A stretch of 64,000 nt of DNA from Ciona savignyi. Taxonomy: Eukaryota; Chordata; Ascidiacea; Phlebobranchia; Cionidae. Position numbers and translations under genes: made by a program. The stretch is taken from the NCBI GenBank assembly GCA_000149265.1, contig CH002902.1, positions 195,560 through 259,559 of the forward strand, in the 5' to 3' direction. The notes beneath the pieces are model-generated. The model ran no database searches. It was not told where the DNA came from and saw only the letters and a list, made by a program, of their open reading frames with translations. Shown in pieces: positions 31,901 through 45,800 of the stretch. Position 1 is the first letter of the stretch. Each line of letters begins with the position of its first letter.

Positions 31901-34116
31901 CCGCGGTTCCCCTTTGGTGGCGTTTTCGACCTGTTTTAGGGCTCGTTTAGCCTTTCGTGTGGCCTTTTCTTTTTTATCAAAGTTCCACTTGTACCTGAGC
32001 AGTAAGATAAACACAGTGTGTTTATATAAGATCTAGTATCATGTTAATGGGTCATGTTACCGCTCGGCTGTGTATCTTTCTCCACACCGTGTCAAAGGTT
32101 ACGACGGCTATGTTTACTTACTTCTTGTCTTTGTCGTTTCTCCGTATTAGTTCGCCAGTTTCGGGCGAGCGATGGGGATCTCCCCTCTGCATATACTTCT
32201 CCAGCACCTTGACCAGTTTGCTCGGTCTCGCAGGGTGACTCATCTGCAGAAAAAGTCGGATGGTAAGACTTGATGTGCAGCCCCGAACCGTCGTGTGGCT
32301 TAATTGCTATTCATGTTTAGTATTTAATATACAAACCCGACTATAGGCGTTGCCAGTATGACTTGCACAACCAGGCAATAAAAAAGTGGGTTATACGAGT
32401 AAAGAGTAAGCTCGACGATATCGCTGGCTCTTGTACGCTTATACCAACAAAAGGAAGTTTTAAAACTTTATATTATTTTAAAAAATTCCACAACGCAGAA
32501 ATAGCATTTTTTGGTACAGGATAGGATAGGATATTTATTATCCCTCTGAATGGGTAAACGCAGGGTACTTTAGCACACGTGCAATCGTCATATTACATTG
32601 CGCCCATCGTCGGGTAACCGGGTTTATTGGCGTGTGCTGAGTACGATTGTAAGGTCCCCTTGTTAAACCCCATCAGTCCACTGGGTTTACGAAATGTCCA
32701 TTAAGTGCCCTGCCCAAGGACATAAACGAGTAGTTAGCGACCAGTTTCGAACTTCGATTTAAAGGCGACGCACTTATCAACCAAGCTAATTGGTGATGCA
32801 TTTTTAAGTTTCAGTAACCAATCACCTTAAGTACAGGGAGCCTGATTTCGCCTGAGAATATCGATTCATCTTCGTCTCTTTCACTCCAAGGAATGTATTT
32901 GTAAGTCACCGGGTCAATCACATCTCGCCTCTGCTCTGACATTTGGAATCTTGTTTTCTAAGGACAATAATAAAATGAAATCAAGTATTGACCAGCTGCA
33001 ATAAGGGAAATATGCATTTTGTTTGTGTTGTTTCCATGCAAATATTGAAGGTAGGCAACTTCCCCATGAGTTATGACCGACACATAGGCGATACGCATTT
33101 GTCTACAGGCTTAAGCTTCATAGATTATAATATAAAATCGCGCAATTACCTTTATAACCTGAAGTTGTAAAATGCAGTCGTTATGCTCGTTTAGCCATTT
33201 TTTTATTAACTGCATAATATATTGATGAAGTTTATGTGGGAAAATACAGGGGCGTTATCATATGTAGAATCCTTAATTTAGGCTACCTTTTGTCAACTGG
33301 TGACTTGTTGGAGCTATTGAAATAAGGAACGTATGAAAATAATGCTCCCGTTTTGATCAGTGTATCAGTCAACTGGGTCTAATAAACCGTTGGGTGTCTT
33401 GCTAAAAGACGCAATCGACCAAGTAGATACCAATCATCACACCAAATCGCAATAATTCGATTGTGGACAAATGGTATACGCCATGAAATCTTGGTGTTTT
33501 AACCCCCATTGCGCCTTATCTTATTATTTATATAGCGCCTACATATTTCTTACACATCTGACGGGAACTTACCTTGTACGAGTCGTACATGTCCCGTAAA
33601 GTTGCGTAACTGTGATACTGTCCCTCCGTGTTGACTGACGCGTTAGACATCTCCAATATACATTCACTTTGTTTCAAGTAGTCCATGGTAGCTTTAGCCT
33701 TTTTAATTGCCTTTTTCTTCTTCACTACGGTCGGTTTTGGCTTTTCAGAATACCTGAAAATGAAGTACTTTACTTATACCCGAACGAGCCATTCTTACAA
33801 CTCGAACTGACAGTTTTAAAGAAAACAGAAAATGAACAACATAAACATGAAATTAGGTTTACATTCTGTGGGCCAAAAGTTCGCGATGTGCTATTTATTC
33901 AACATTCTAAAGTTCCTAATAACCATATGATACATTTGTCAGCACCCACCGTGGGTTTGGGACCGTGGCAGTCCAACCATAGATCGGTTCGTTTGGGCCG
34001 CAGTAGATAACATCGTCCCTAGCTGCTACTTTCTCACTGAACCTCAGTAGAGCGTTGGTCAACGCCCTGTCTTTCGCTGGGGTTACGTGGGACGAAACAA
34101 CTCTTACACCCGTCAT
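28952..34116 (-). CDS. Unrecognised basic, low-complexity protein (788 residues)
   Basis: Eleven exons: 33950-34116, 33573-33753, 32826-32957, 32122-32243, 31866-31994, 31382-31760, 30776-31149, 30125-30314, 29655-29834, 29405-29506 and 28952-29362. They sum to 2367 nt with matching phases. I do not recognise the family. The protein is lysine- and arginine-rich, with helical charged stretches (KKKKAIKKAKATMDYLKQ; RERIKRRIQERRRNEEDKSD), proline-rich spacers (QLPPVFPKPRPL) and a basic tail region (KITKKEKRTKLRKLPAERK). There is no signal peptide and no membrane segment, so it is probably cytosolic, nuclear or cytoskeletal. The last splice is uncertain: it needs a 42-nt intron (29363-29404) with a GTGGTT donor. 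Exon 29655-29834 uses an internal GTAAAT donor, because reading on would stop soon after. Confidence 0.72.
32515..32805 (-). mobile_element. tRNA-derived SINE (family 1)
   Basis: On the minus strand: TTGATAAGTGCGTCGCC, GTTCGAAACTGGTCGCTAAC, GTCCTTGGGCAGGGCACTTA and CGACGATGGGCGCAATG in family order. It sits in the intron just downstream of exon 32826-32957. Confidence 0.7.
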
Positions 34117-35053
34117 TTGCTACCGACCTGCAGTTGGACGAAACTCCTAACAAGACCAGCAGTAGCGCTAAAGTTTCCGAAAGGTGCCTTATTGTTGTAC
34201 CGAAATCGCGTTTAATGTTTCATAAGAGGGTCTCGCATTACGGGCGCTTAGAACGGTGCAGGGCGGGCGCTTATTTACTTTCAAAACAGCAGACAAAGAA
34301 TGGATAATATTTACAATAGCCCGGACAATGATCCCTGTAGGCAGGTGGCAAAAAATCTCACAAGTACCGAGTTTGTTTAATCAGACGACCGGGTGCTGGA
34401 CTCGAGTACTACCATGGTTATTTTATTCGCACAAGTAATAAAATAGAGAAAATGGAATGCTGATAATTGCACATGATGGACATGATAAATCGTAAATAGT
34501 AGAAAATGCAAGGAAATTAGAAAAAATGAATTAGCTTCAATCGAACTGTGTGGTATGTGGTATATTAACACAATTTTAAGTGTGGACAATGTTACGAAAT
34601 CCAAAAATAACGTATATAAAACTTTGCTAAATAAGGAATACGCATGTTCATACTCGATCTTCCTATTTAGAAAAAAAGATAATGTGTTTATGTTGTACAT
34701 TATATAGTATAGAGGGATTTAAAATGATGATTGGTATTGTGAACGTCGAAATAAACCCTTCTATCAGTGAAAGCATCTTGAATGCTCCATAGCAGAAAAG
34801 ACAGATTATTCACTATTTTTGGTTGGCATACTGTCGTATTAAGGAAATTGGTACGTGGTCGATTAAAATCACACAACGCAACGGCCTGTCCAACAGATCA
34901 CCACTGAGCACAGTTTTAACAATATCAGCGACTTTAGAGAAAGAAAACTTTTCATAATATAATCTCTTCTCTCGGAAGTGATCATGTAAGGAAAAGATGA
35001 AGGAATAAAGAGATTTCACTGCGGAAAAAATTTAAGTTTGTGGGACAAAACGC
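34117..35053. other. Spacer between GH3 copy A and the unknown basic gene
   Basis: No exon or clear repeat seen. The open frames at 34377-34700 and 34813-35019 are AT-rich, hydrophobic and without similarity to anything I know. Confidence 0.45.
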
Positions 35054-38000
35054 TTAGATTTCACAATCGCTAAGAGAGACCACTTGGCCTGGATGTTCCA
35101 ACTCGTACTTGAACGAGACTGTGAGAATGTTCGAGGGAACTTTCACCACTTGGTGGGGTTGCTGTCCACCAACGTATAAAGTGAACTCGTCAGCGTCGAA
35201 GTAGTAATCGTAGTCTGAAAACATGAAATACCCTATGCAAATTGCTTAACTCTAAACCTCTGTGGTATGAATAAGCCAACTGTGTTTGATTGTTTTGTTT
35301 ACTCATATTCTGTTAAATGCGACCGCTTTCATCCAAAAGGTTGTTGGATTGAAATCAGTCGCCTGCTTAATCAGCTGTGTCCTTGGTACAGCACTTAGTG
35401 GATACCACCTGAATCTTTTGCATAATAGGGTTAATCGGAATCTCTAAACACACCCCAAAAAGTCCGATCAATTAGCTTTGTGGATTAGTGCTTCGCCTTT
35501 TAGCTGAAGGATTGCAGGTTCTAAACTACTCTCTATCTAATCATTGGTGTCCTTGGTCAATGCACATAGCGTACAAGCCATAGGAATGATGGGGTTAACT
35601 AAATTAAAGGAATGACTCAATCATGCACAACATACTGCAATAGCTCCGGTTAACGCGATGTTATCTGACGCTTACCCGTAAGGTTAACCCCTATTTGCGT
35701 TTTCCTATTTACAGGGATAAACATGAATATTTGCAATGCTATATCCTGCACATAAAATAGCTCTGGGATATTAATGCGCACTAGGCAATGTGAAGATTGC
35801 CCATAGTGTCCTTTTATTCCCGGAAATAAAACTTGAATGTCCTATCCCCAACTAACCTCCTTCAAGTTCAAGCCAAATAGCTCTGCTGAGATATGGAATT
35901 GGTAGTTCCACCGAGATTTCTTCACCAGCTTTTATCGGAACTCTCTTGAATGCAACTAGTTGGTGTAAGAGTTCACGATCTTGTTTTTTCTTCGAGGTCA
36001 TGTAGACTTGGACCACCTGAAAATTGTTAAGATTTTTTGTTTTATTTTATCACCTATAAAACAATAATAGCGCATGTAGACTTTTAAACAATAATAACGC
36101 ATATAGACTTGGACCATCTGGAAAATCATAATAAAACAATTAAAGCTTAATTAACAAAGTTAGCAAAGTTTCAAGGCTGATGGTTCACCGAATACTTAAG
36201 ATCGTAAACACGTTCAGATGGAAAAAAGTAATAAAGCTATTTTACAGTTTGCTGCATAACCAAAGGACAAAACTGGTAAGTGGCCGGTTTGTATCGGTTG
36301 CCTTTCCAGCAGATTACAATTGAGCATTGCCATAGAGTTTTAACGATGTATGCTATTACAGACAATGCTTGCAAGTTGATTAACTCGTTAAAAAATTCAA
36401 TGTTTAACATACTGCAACATGCTAGGACTGTGGAAACATGGAGTATTAAGTTTTAAATAACCATAACAACCACATTTTCTGACACGACTACCCAATTTTA
36501 ATTCCGATAACAGACTAAATCCAACTCAAAACACGAATTTACAACTGATGGGTGTTAAGTAATTATTTGAAACATATGCTTTAAAAGTTACTAAAAGCAG
36601 AAACTTTTTACACTATTATGTAGTTAACAAAACCACACATACCTCCTCTCCATCCACATCCCCTGTGTTTTGCACCATGACTCGGACAACAGGGACCTGG
36701 CAGTTCCTCACGACAGTTGGTTCAACGATGGCGTCAACGTACCAGAACTTGGTGTAGGACAATCCGTAGCCGAATGGAAAGAGTGGTACAGAGGTGGAGT
36801 AGCGGTACGTGCGCTCGTGCATGCTGTAGTTTGTCATTGGGGGAACCTAGAGTGAAGGTGGGGTATTTCTATGAATTAAATAGGATATTCACATGTATGT
36901 CTGCAAATCGTAAAACACCAAAGGACATAATATGTAACCATGAGATAACCTTGTGTTTAGTGCTTCAAGTTTAGTATGCAGTTCGATGTAAACAATTGTT
37001 AGGTTTTTTTCATCTTATTAAACCATAGTGATCAGTGAACTTTAAAGTGACTTTTCCAAAGCCAATTACCTAGAAGCTAGATTTAATCATGCCACCTTTC
37101 AGAATTGATCATTCACATTATTTTGTATAGACCAGTCTCACCAGTGTGAGTAACAAAAAAAAACTTCACCTGGCTCATAGATGCAGGCCAGGTGCTTGGA
37201 AGCCGAGCTGCTGGATTGACTTGACCAGTGATAACCTTCATTATCCCAGCACCGGTCATCTGCGCCGAGAAGTGGCAAGCGATGACTGCTGCAACGTTAT
37301 CCATCGGCCACCTGACGTCCAGTGGACCAGCGTTGAACAGAAGCACGATCACAGGTCCACTTGCTATGAGATCACTTTGTTGGAATCTTAATACTCACTC
37401 TCAAAAGGGAACACAGGGGCAATTGTCAGATTACCTAAGCGCACAGTCAGGTTACCGGAAAAATTTTAGTGTGCAGAACTCGATAAATATAGAGCAACAA
37501 ATTTTGTTCAATTTATTAAAATTAACAGTGGTTTTAATAAATTTTTGAACCTTAACCTTTTAGCCTTTTAACAATAAGTGTCTGGTCCAAGTACACAAAC
37601 AACTAATGAGGGGCTGGTTTTGAAATGCAAACCTTCCAGCTGATTGTGCCACTTAAGTAGAGCTAACCCATTGTACTATGTTGCTGTTAACTCATGCAAT
37701 ACACACAAAACCGTTATAACACTCAAAGTTGTTACTATAATCATACAACAATTTTTTTGGGTATTGGAATCAGAAATTTACAAGAATCTAGTCCTTACCA
37801 TATCTGACAACATCCTGTATAAGTTGAAGTTGCTTTCCTGGAAGGTTGATGTCACTTCTGTCATTGGATTCAGCTTCAATGCCAACACCTTCATAAAGAT
37901 ATAAGAATATATATATGAAAAAGTTTTAAGTAGTAGCACACACTACAGATTTCCGAAGAAATTGCTTTTTGAAATGTTTGTGCAAGCAAAGACTCTGTAT

Positions 38001-41000
38001 GCGGTATATGGATAGTAAGGCCAATACTGAGAATCATGTTGTGATTTTGGCAATTATTACCAGCTAAAGTACAGTTTAGTATACAACATATCCGGAATGG
38101 GTACAATGAATATAACACAGTTGAAAAGACACACACACCAAAATTTTGAAGTACATTTTGACATATTTATCACATATTTACCATATTTGAAACACAGATA
38201 TTTATGTTTTATCCCCATTAATGAAACAATTAAATAATAGGTTACTTTACACTCAATGTCAGATTACTGTAGCTTTTCCAAAACACTTACCTGTCCCTAA
38301 CGTGACAAGAACAATCTCACTCCCAGTTACAACCTCCTTAACCTGGCTTGAGTTGTAAGTATTGCAGATCGGAAGATTTTGATCGTTGGCTCCAATGCAC
38401 CCCGTTGTGAAGCGTGCAACACCGGAGTACGATAGAGAGTCGGCTGCTTGAAGCGGCGATACGAAATATTTCAAATTAAATTGGGAAGCGTAATCCCCAC
38501 TCAGCGCAGCACTGTTGTTTATAAACGGACCGACAATCTAAAACAGAAGCTCTTGTTTAATACTTTAACATGCAAATTTACTATTATCATAGTGTTGTTA
38601 TTGTGCATAATGGGCACAATTAGGTATTTTGCATTAAATTTGTCATACATCAGATCGGAATGGTTAAAGATACATATCCAAATTTAAAAATATCCATATT
38701 CACTATTTTGTTGTTTTTGATCAAAATCAAACTCTTTATTTCCAGATGAGTTACAGTTTGACAGAAAAGCTAGTTTTAACAAATAAGTGTACAAGAATTT
38801 CCTTACAGCAACGTTTTTGTAGAGTTGACGCAAAGGCAACACTCCATCGTTTTTAAGCAGAACAAAAGATTTAGCAGCTACTTCAGCAGCCAGTTCCCTG
38901 TGTGCCAGGCTCTGTATGACTAGAAGAAACATAGAATTGAGATAGAGTGTTTTTTTATAGTGTAGCATAGTATATATACAAATTATTCATCCCAAAATCT
39001 TTGCATACATGTTAACAGTAAATTAATAACAAAAAGAAAGTTACCTAGTTTACAATTGATTTTTTATACCTGGTTTGTCTGTTCAAAATATGGTCTGTCT
39101 AATTCTCAAAAGATCTTAAATATTTAACAAAAGTCTACCAAAGCTTTTAGGAGTCATAACTTTTTTGTATGATATAAACTCAAATCACTTATTCATTTCT
39201 TGATTTTATTAGTTGGTGACTGACAACATATCAATTAACGCCTGAACCACAACAGCAATCCTCACCATCCACAGGAACATTGAGCCAGTGGTTCAACTCT
39301 GGAGGATCAAACTCCCCGAGAGCCATCCTCGTGCGGAACAATCGTTTCGCTGCTCTTCGTAGCGACGCCTCCGTCACCAGCCCCTCCTCAACAGCTTGGT
39401 TCAACAGCGAGTATCGGTTGTCGCGACCGAACCCGGTTAACTCAAGATCAACTCCAGCATTTAATGCAACTGAAAATAATAAAATTTTAGAAACAACTTT
39501 TTGGTGAATGGGATATTTGTGTTTATACTATGTGAATGGGAAAGGGCGATATTACATAGGCAATCGTTATTAAACAACATACTCACTGACAGGTTTCTGG
39601 AGCTATTTTGACTTGTTGTTTATGAATGCGTCATAGATATTGTTTTGGTACAATCTATCACAAACTAGCCGCGCTGGATTAAATTTAACAACCTTTCTTT
39701 GAAAAAACGACCTAAATTGATTGAACTACACCTTTTTAGTGGTAAAACCCTTAACCAGAGCAAAGTAAATAAAGGCAAGGCAAGATTAATTTCAGTAATA
39801 TGTGGAAATGAATTAAATGAAACAATTAGATCAATGATATTAAATATTATGATTGTATAGATGCAAAAATGTCTCACTACCTGCAGCAGTTTCCATCTTA
39901 GACTTGGTGTAGTTGAAGAAAATGTCAATATTTTCCAAAGCATTTTCATCACTAACAATGTAACCGTTAAAGTTGAATTTTCTTCTCAGAGTATTTTCTG
40001 CAGGTGGTTAAAGTTCTTGTACCTTCATTTGTGTAGGATTAGACAAACATGGATATGTTTATTTCTTGGGTTTGGAAAACAAAATAACGACTTTCATCAG
40101 AATACCACAGATTTTTATTGGAATACCAATGATACACTGTTGGTTAAGTGCATCTATGGCAGTGTGTTGTAAATAATGGATACATGTAAGTTTATTTAAC
40201 TTATTAATTCACTGGGTCCAAGCAATATTTCCCAAGTGTATAGTCTAAGGACACAACCGGCTAGATGGCGAATAGTTTTGATCCGCAACCTTTCTGCTGC
40301 TACTGCAAATGTAGAAAAACGAGAATAAAATTCTACGAACCTAGCATAGGGTTGGCACAAGAAGGTATTCCATTGATTGCGTTATAACTGCACATCACTC
40401 CCAGTGCACCGGAGTGGACGCACTCACGAAATGCTTTATAGAATGTGGCACCTATATCGTGGTCACTTACATTTGCGCTGAAGCCAAATCTAGAAAAACA
40501 AATCGGAAAACCGATATATAAAATGAAGTGACATACATGATTTTATTCTTAATGAATGGATTATAGTTAGTGCTTAAAGTAAGGGAATGTCATTTCCTAC
40601 TTCCTTCAATAGGTCCAGTAACTTAAAAGTACTGATCTTATCCATGCCAGTTTACTCCAAAAAACTCTTCAAGTTTACAAAATCTAAAACCTTGACGTTG
40701 GTATGTTTTCAGGACCTGCGTATGCCACAAAATGCTTGCAAACAGCAGTAGCGGGCAGATAGATCTCATCTCCTTGCAAGCCAGTCACATAGGCATGAGC
40801 GAATAAACTTGTAAGAACTGGGTCCTCTCCATAAGTTTCCTGAAATAAATTTTTTTTTATTAATATGTTCTTTGTACAGAAAGCTAAGATAAGGAACCCA
40901 TCACACAAATATACATGAGTATCCTATAAAAAATTCAATTAGTAATATATTATTATTATCTTAAGATGACTCAGTTTAAAGAACCTGGTTTCTTCCCCAG

Positions 41001-42249
41001 AGTGGATGTCTCATTATGTTTATCACTGGTGAGAAACAACTGAGACCAGTGTGGTCTCCATAGTTTCCATGCTTGGTGAAGTTATTGTGTTTCGCACGAG
41101 CTTCTACTGCAATCACGTGCGCCATTTTCTTGATTAGAGGTTGGCTGCAAAGTTGCAAAAAAAATGCTGAAATAACAACCTACCACTGAAAGACAACACC
41201 CTTTGCTGCAGCCTGGTGCATTTAAATACATTATGTTATTAGTGGCATGGCCACAGTCACACCAAGACCAGAACTTTTATATTTTGTGCAGTGAAGGAAA
41301 AGGGGTAGTACGACAGCAATGCTATGGGGACATTTAAGGACACATATATTTACGGCGAGGACCGCTTACCTTTATTTAAAAAACATTCCTACACTGACAA
41401 TTTTTCCAACACTGGTTTTCGGCTTTTACATTAAAGCGTTTTAACTTTTAATACTGTAATGTTGTACTTTGACTGAGGGTACAAGGTAATCTGATTATCC
41501 ATTTTAAACAACTGATACAAGGGTTGAGTTGAGATTGATATAAATGTTATTCCAACTATCACTGCCAAAAATCCAAATACAACACTGCAATAGTGTATGT
41601 GTTTAAAAGTTAATTTAAAACATTCTCACTCGAAAGTTGCAGCAAGTCCGATGGGCTGAGGGAAACACGTGGCATCGCCGTTCATTGCGTAACCTCGCAA
41701 GCATTCAGTGTTCCAGTTGTACCGGTTGATTCCAAGTCTATCTATTGCTGGTGCTGGCCCGTTGTCTCTCACACCTCCTCTAGTTAGCTGCAAAATGACC
41801 TCGTCCATAGTGAGTCGATTGACCTAGAGATAAGATTGTTTTTCATTTCTATTTAAAGTTCAGGATTTTTGAGTACTACTTAAATACCAGTAATACAAAA
41901 TGGTTTATTATTATTTTGCAATGCACTTTATTGCTGTACAAGTTCCACTTGAATAACATTACATGTATCATTTTCATAATATTAAAATTTGCCTTCGCTA
42001 TATTTACGACTTACCAGATCCACCACCCTTTCTTCTCGATGTAAGCTTATATTACGGAAGGGAAAATCTCCTAAGTTTAAATTCCTTTCCTAAAANNNNN
42101 NNNNNNNNNNNNNNNNNNNNNNNNNNNNNNNNNNNNNNNNNNNNNNNNNNNNNNNNNNNNNNNNNNNNNNNNNNNNNNNNNNNNNNNNNNNNNNNTTTTC
42201 CATCGCAGACAAAAAAGAACAACACAACAGCCAAAAACAACCTTATCAT
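35054..42249 (-). CDS. Glycoside hydrolase family 3, beta-xylosidase-like, copy A
   Basis: Start at 42249 with a signal peptide (MIRLFLAVVLFFFVCDG) that runs into the scaffold gap. Coding resumes with 42015-42089 (an acceptor is visible at the gap edge), 41630-41823, 40985-41144, 40691-40839, 40341-40489, 39881-39997, 39266-39469, 38807-38919, 38291-38537, 37799-37888, 37170-37363, 36643-36846, 35857-36016 and 35054-35214. About 756 residues plus whatever lies in the gap. GH3 landmarks: INIMRHPLWGRNQETYGEDP, CKHFVAYAGPEN, the nucleophile region YIVSDENALE, AAKSFVLLKNDGVLPL at the C-domain start, PLFPFGYGLSYTKF and a fibronectin-like end. In close GH3 xylosidases the CKH motif is followed by AYD; here it is AYA, unlike copy B. 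Secreted hydrolase of xylosyl or glucosyl glycans is likely; substrate is unproven. Confidence 0.87.
35315..35440 (+). mobile_element. Partial SINE family 1 in GH3-A last intron
   Basis: CAAAAGGTTGTTGGATTGAA, AGCTGTGTCCTTGGTACAGC and ACTTAGTGGATA correspond to the head end and middle of family 1. It directly precedes a fuller copy. Confidence 0.5.
35462..35740 (+). mobile_element. tRNA-derived SINE (family 1) in GH3-A last intron
   Basis: Head GTGGATTAGTGCTTCGCC, B-box-like GCAGGTTCTAAAC, then GTGTCCTTGGTCAATGCACA, ACTGCAATAGCTCCGG and a tail with TTACAGGGATAAACATGAAT. The block order agrees with 55750-56045. Confidence 0.65.
40195..40320 (-). mobile_element. Partial SINE family 1 in a GH3-A intron
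   Basis: On the minus strand CAGCAGAAAGGTTGCGGATC, ACTATTCGCCATCTAGCCGG and TTGTGTCCTTAG follow the head-to-middle part of the family. Confidence 0.5.
42096..42195. other. Assembly gap (100 N) in GH3 copy A first intron region
   Basis: Exactly 100 N between the signal-peptide codons of copy A and an exon acceptor at 42090. The true distance is unknown, and the donor of exon 1 lies inside it. Confidence 0.95.
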
Positions 42250-42836
42250 TATATTTCCTAGCCCTGCGTAATACATAAGAAACATGATTATAAAAAAAAG
42301 TATGGTTGAGTGTTCATTGTGTTTTTACTGCATGATTTGAATAATAACGGAGGTGTAAACTGTATAAACAACAAAAAAAAGGCAAACCAAATAATTTGTA
42401 AAAATTCTTGTTAAATTAGACACAAATAAAACAGAAAATTGCACTGCATATCATTGCTGGCATCTGTACATTCACACAATGAAAATAATATAGACTGTAA
42501 TCTGTACACACTGAAGGTAAGTTTAGTACATAAGTTCAACAATAGGTAAATTTAAAATTTAAGCAATGGATTAGTATTAGTATGTTGTCATGTAAAGGCA
42601 CATTACCAAGAAATAAGCACAATGACTAGTTTATTTAATCTCACTTTTTCATGATAAAACCATCATGTTTTTTTAATGTTAGGCTCAGTTTATCGATCTT
42701 CTCATTTTTAACGAAATATGTAATTCAATGCACCAAAAAGCATAATTGACCTAATAAACCATAAACATACTTCAAACAAAATTGGCACTCGTAAATTTAA
42801 GGGCATTGTTGTATAACAATTGGTGTTGTGTTTTGA
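42250..42836. other. Spacer between the two GH3 genes
   Basis: Carries the 3' end of copy B and the promoter of copy A. A minus-strand AATAAA at about 42630-42635 (plus-strand TTTATT), 200 bp beyond the copy B stop, is a reasonable poly(A) signal. Nothing else seen. Confidence 0.5.
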
Positions 42837-45800
42837 TTAAGCCTGACAATCGCTGAGAGAAACCACTTGGCCCGGATGTTCCAACTCGTACTTGAAGGAG
42901 ACTGTGAGAATGTTTGAGGGAACTTTCACCACTTGGTGAGGCTGCTGTCCACCAACGTACAAAGTGAACTCGTCAGCGTCGAAGTAGTAATCGTAGTCTG
43001 CAAAAAAATTGTCAACTTCAACAAACAATTTGGGATGTAAGGACATTTAAAAATATTATATATTTTAACATTGTAAAGATATAATGGTTTGAACAATTTG
43101 GTATTAATAAAATTTTAATATTTATCCTTTTAAAAGACAGATTTTGCAAAGAATTTTAAACGTTTACAAACGATTATGAATAACCAGAATTAGAGCCCAT
43201 ATTATGTGTGGCGGTACCTCCATTACGATGAAGCCAAATAGCCCTGCTGAGATATGGAATTGGTAGTTCCACCGAGATTTCTTCAAAAGCTTTTATTGGC
43301 ACTCGCTTGAATGCCACTAGTTGGTGCAAGAGTTCACGATCTCGTTTTTTCTTCGAGGTCATGTAGATTTGGACCACCTGGAAATTGTTTAAAAGATTTG
43401 TTTTATTTCATAAGCCTCTAAAACAATAATAACGCAGACAGAATACTTTGATGAAAAACTCCAGCTAAGAAATATTGCATGAATATCCCGAATAATTGCA
43501 TTAACACTGAAGATAGTTTCGACAACAAATTGAAAAGTTTGTGTTATTAGTTCATTTTTGCAATTATTTTTTGGCTGTCATTTTTTATCAACTCCTTTCA
43601 TGTATAGTGTACCAAAATGCAATGGTCGCAGATCACAAGGCGTTGTGCTATTCAACTACAGTTTCTTCTAATACAACAAAACAGCAGTTTATGAGTTCAC
43701 TTTGTTAACTTCTTGCTACTAATGCTATTGAATGTGGCTGGTAAATAAATGGATGATATGGGCATTTAAAACAAATGGTGATTTTTATATGTTACCACAA
43801 CTTTAATTACAATTTTTATTAATTAGGTACATATTTATACAAAGCTTTTAAATTATTTATTTCAAAAAGATATTTGCTCTGATGATATTCTTTGAAGTGT
43901 ATAGAACACTTGTTTTTTTAATGAATTTAAGCTAAAATATCAAAAATATTTTTTTGGTACATAAAACATACATCCTATACATTTATAATGAGATTTGGAA
44001 TTGGGAATTAGAATTGACAGGGAAATATTTGTTATAGAGTCAATTACTCCAAATCTCTATATCCGGGCCAGAAATCCATCAAATTTCGGGCGAGTAAGAA
44101 TTTATTAAATCTTTCATATGAGAAATGGAAACAAATCTTTTATTTATACACTCCAGTATTTGGACCACCATGTTTATAATAAAAAGGATCGCAATGATAA
44201 GAATTTGTTTTTTATTCCCCTATACCCAGTTGGTTGATAAGAAAACGGTCGCAGTAAACGCTAATTAGTTTTTTATTTGCAAGAGTAAATTACTACTTGC
44301 ACGCCGTGCGTCACGCAAGTGTTACTTGCGTTACTGGCGCAAAATTTTAGCTCTGCAAGTAAACATAAAGTGCAACAATAATGACCAATGATAAAAATGT
44401 ATTTTACCTCCTCTCCATCCACATCCCCTGTGTTTTGCACCATGACTCGGACAACAGGGACCTGACAGTTCCTCACGACAGTTGGTTCAACGATGGCGTC
44501 AACGTACCAGAACTTGGTGTAGGACAATCCGTAGCCGAATGGAAAGAGTGGTACAGAGGTGGAGTAGCGGTACGTGCGCTCGTGCATGCTGTAGTTTGTC
44601 ATTGGAGGAACCTAGAATGTGGTTAGAAAAATAAGAAGAATGCAAACAAAGTGATAAAAAGAACACAAACTCTTCATGCGTATGCGTACTGATAAATTGT
44701 TAAATGGTAGGCCCTATTGTTGTTTTCATAGAGCATCTTAAAGCGCAAAATGTAGTGTTCCCACCGACGCTTTTACACTACATTTTAGATAATTTTCAGA
44801 AAACAGTTCCAATCATACATAATTCGAAAATTTTCATAATTAAAACATAAATCTAATTGATTTTTTTTTTTTTTTAAATTTGAATATTGATTCTAAAATT
44901 AGCATCCCAATTCATCTCTAAATCGTTTACACCTAAAAAGGCAAAACCTAGTCAAAAATTATAAATAAAGAAATAAAAATCCAGTTCACCTGGCTCATAG
45001 AAGCAGGCCAGGTGCTTGGAAGCCGAGCTGCTGGGTTGACTTGACCAGTGATAACCTTCATTATCCCAGCACCGGTCATTTGCGCCGAGAAGTGGCAAGC
45101 GATGACTGCTGCAACGTTATCCATCGGCCACCTGACGTCCAGTGGACCAGCGTTGAACAGAAGCACGATCACAGATCCACTCGCTGTGAGTTATGTTAAG
45201 TTATGTAAATGCAAAAAAACAGAATACCAAGTTCTACTAGCTACATATGGTAGGTGGTACGGGCACCTTTAAGATTGTGGGATCGAAACCAGCTGGTACT
45301 ATCTCTTGTGTTAGTTTAGTCAAGGAACTCAGTGGATATTACTTAGAACTCAGGGGGTATTATTATTAAACCTCCTGGATTATTAATAGGTTAAGCTAAC
45401 TATTTTAATGCGACCAACATATGCAAAACAGAGCAATAATTTCAGGACATGAGGTAATCTGAAAATAACTTGTGGTATTATAACAGGTTTTGTTGCCACC
45501 AATGGGTATAATTGAGAGCATGCTGTTTAAAACTTAGAATTAACATCGGTTGTATAATTATCTCATAAAGCAAATTACAACTTACCAAATTTCACTACAT
45601 CCTTGAGCATTTCGAGTTGTTTTCCAGGTAGATCCATACTACTTCTGTCTCTACCCTCGGCCTCAATACCAACACCTTAAAAAACAAGCAGTGATTGTCT
45701 ATAGAACGTGGTAGATGCACTCAAAGTGGATTAGGCTTTTAGCAGGTGTTCTACCAAAGCTGATAGTAAAAAGTATGTTTAAAAGAAACCATGGTGCAAA

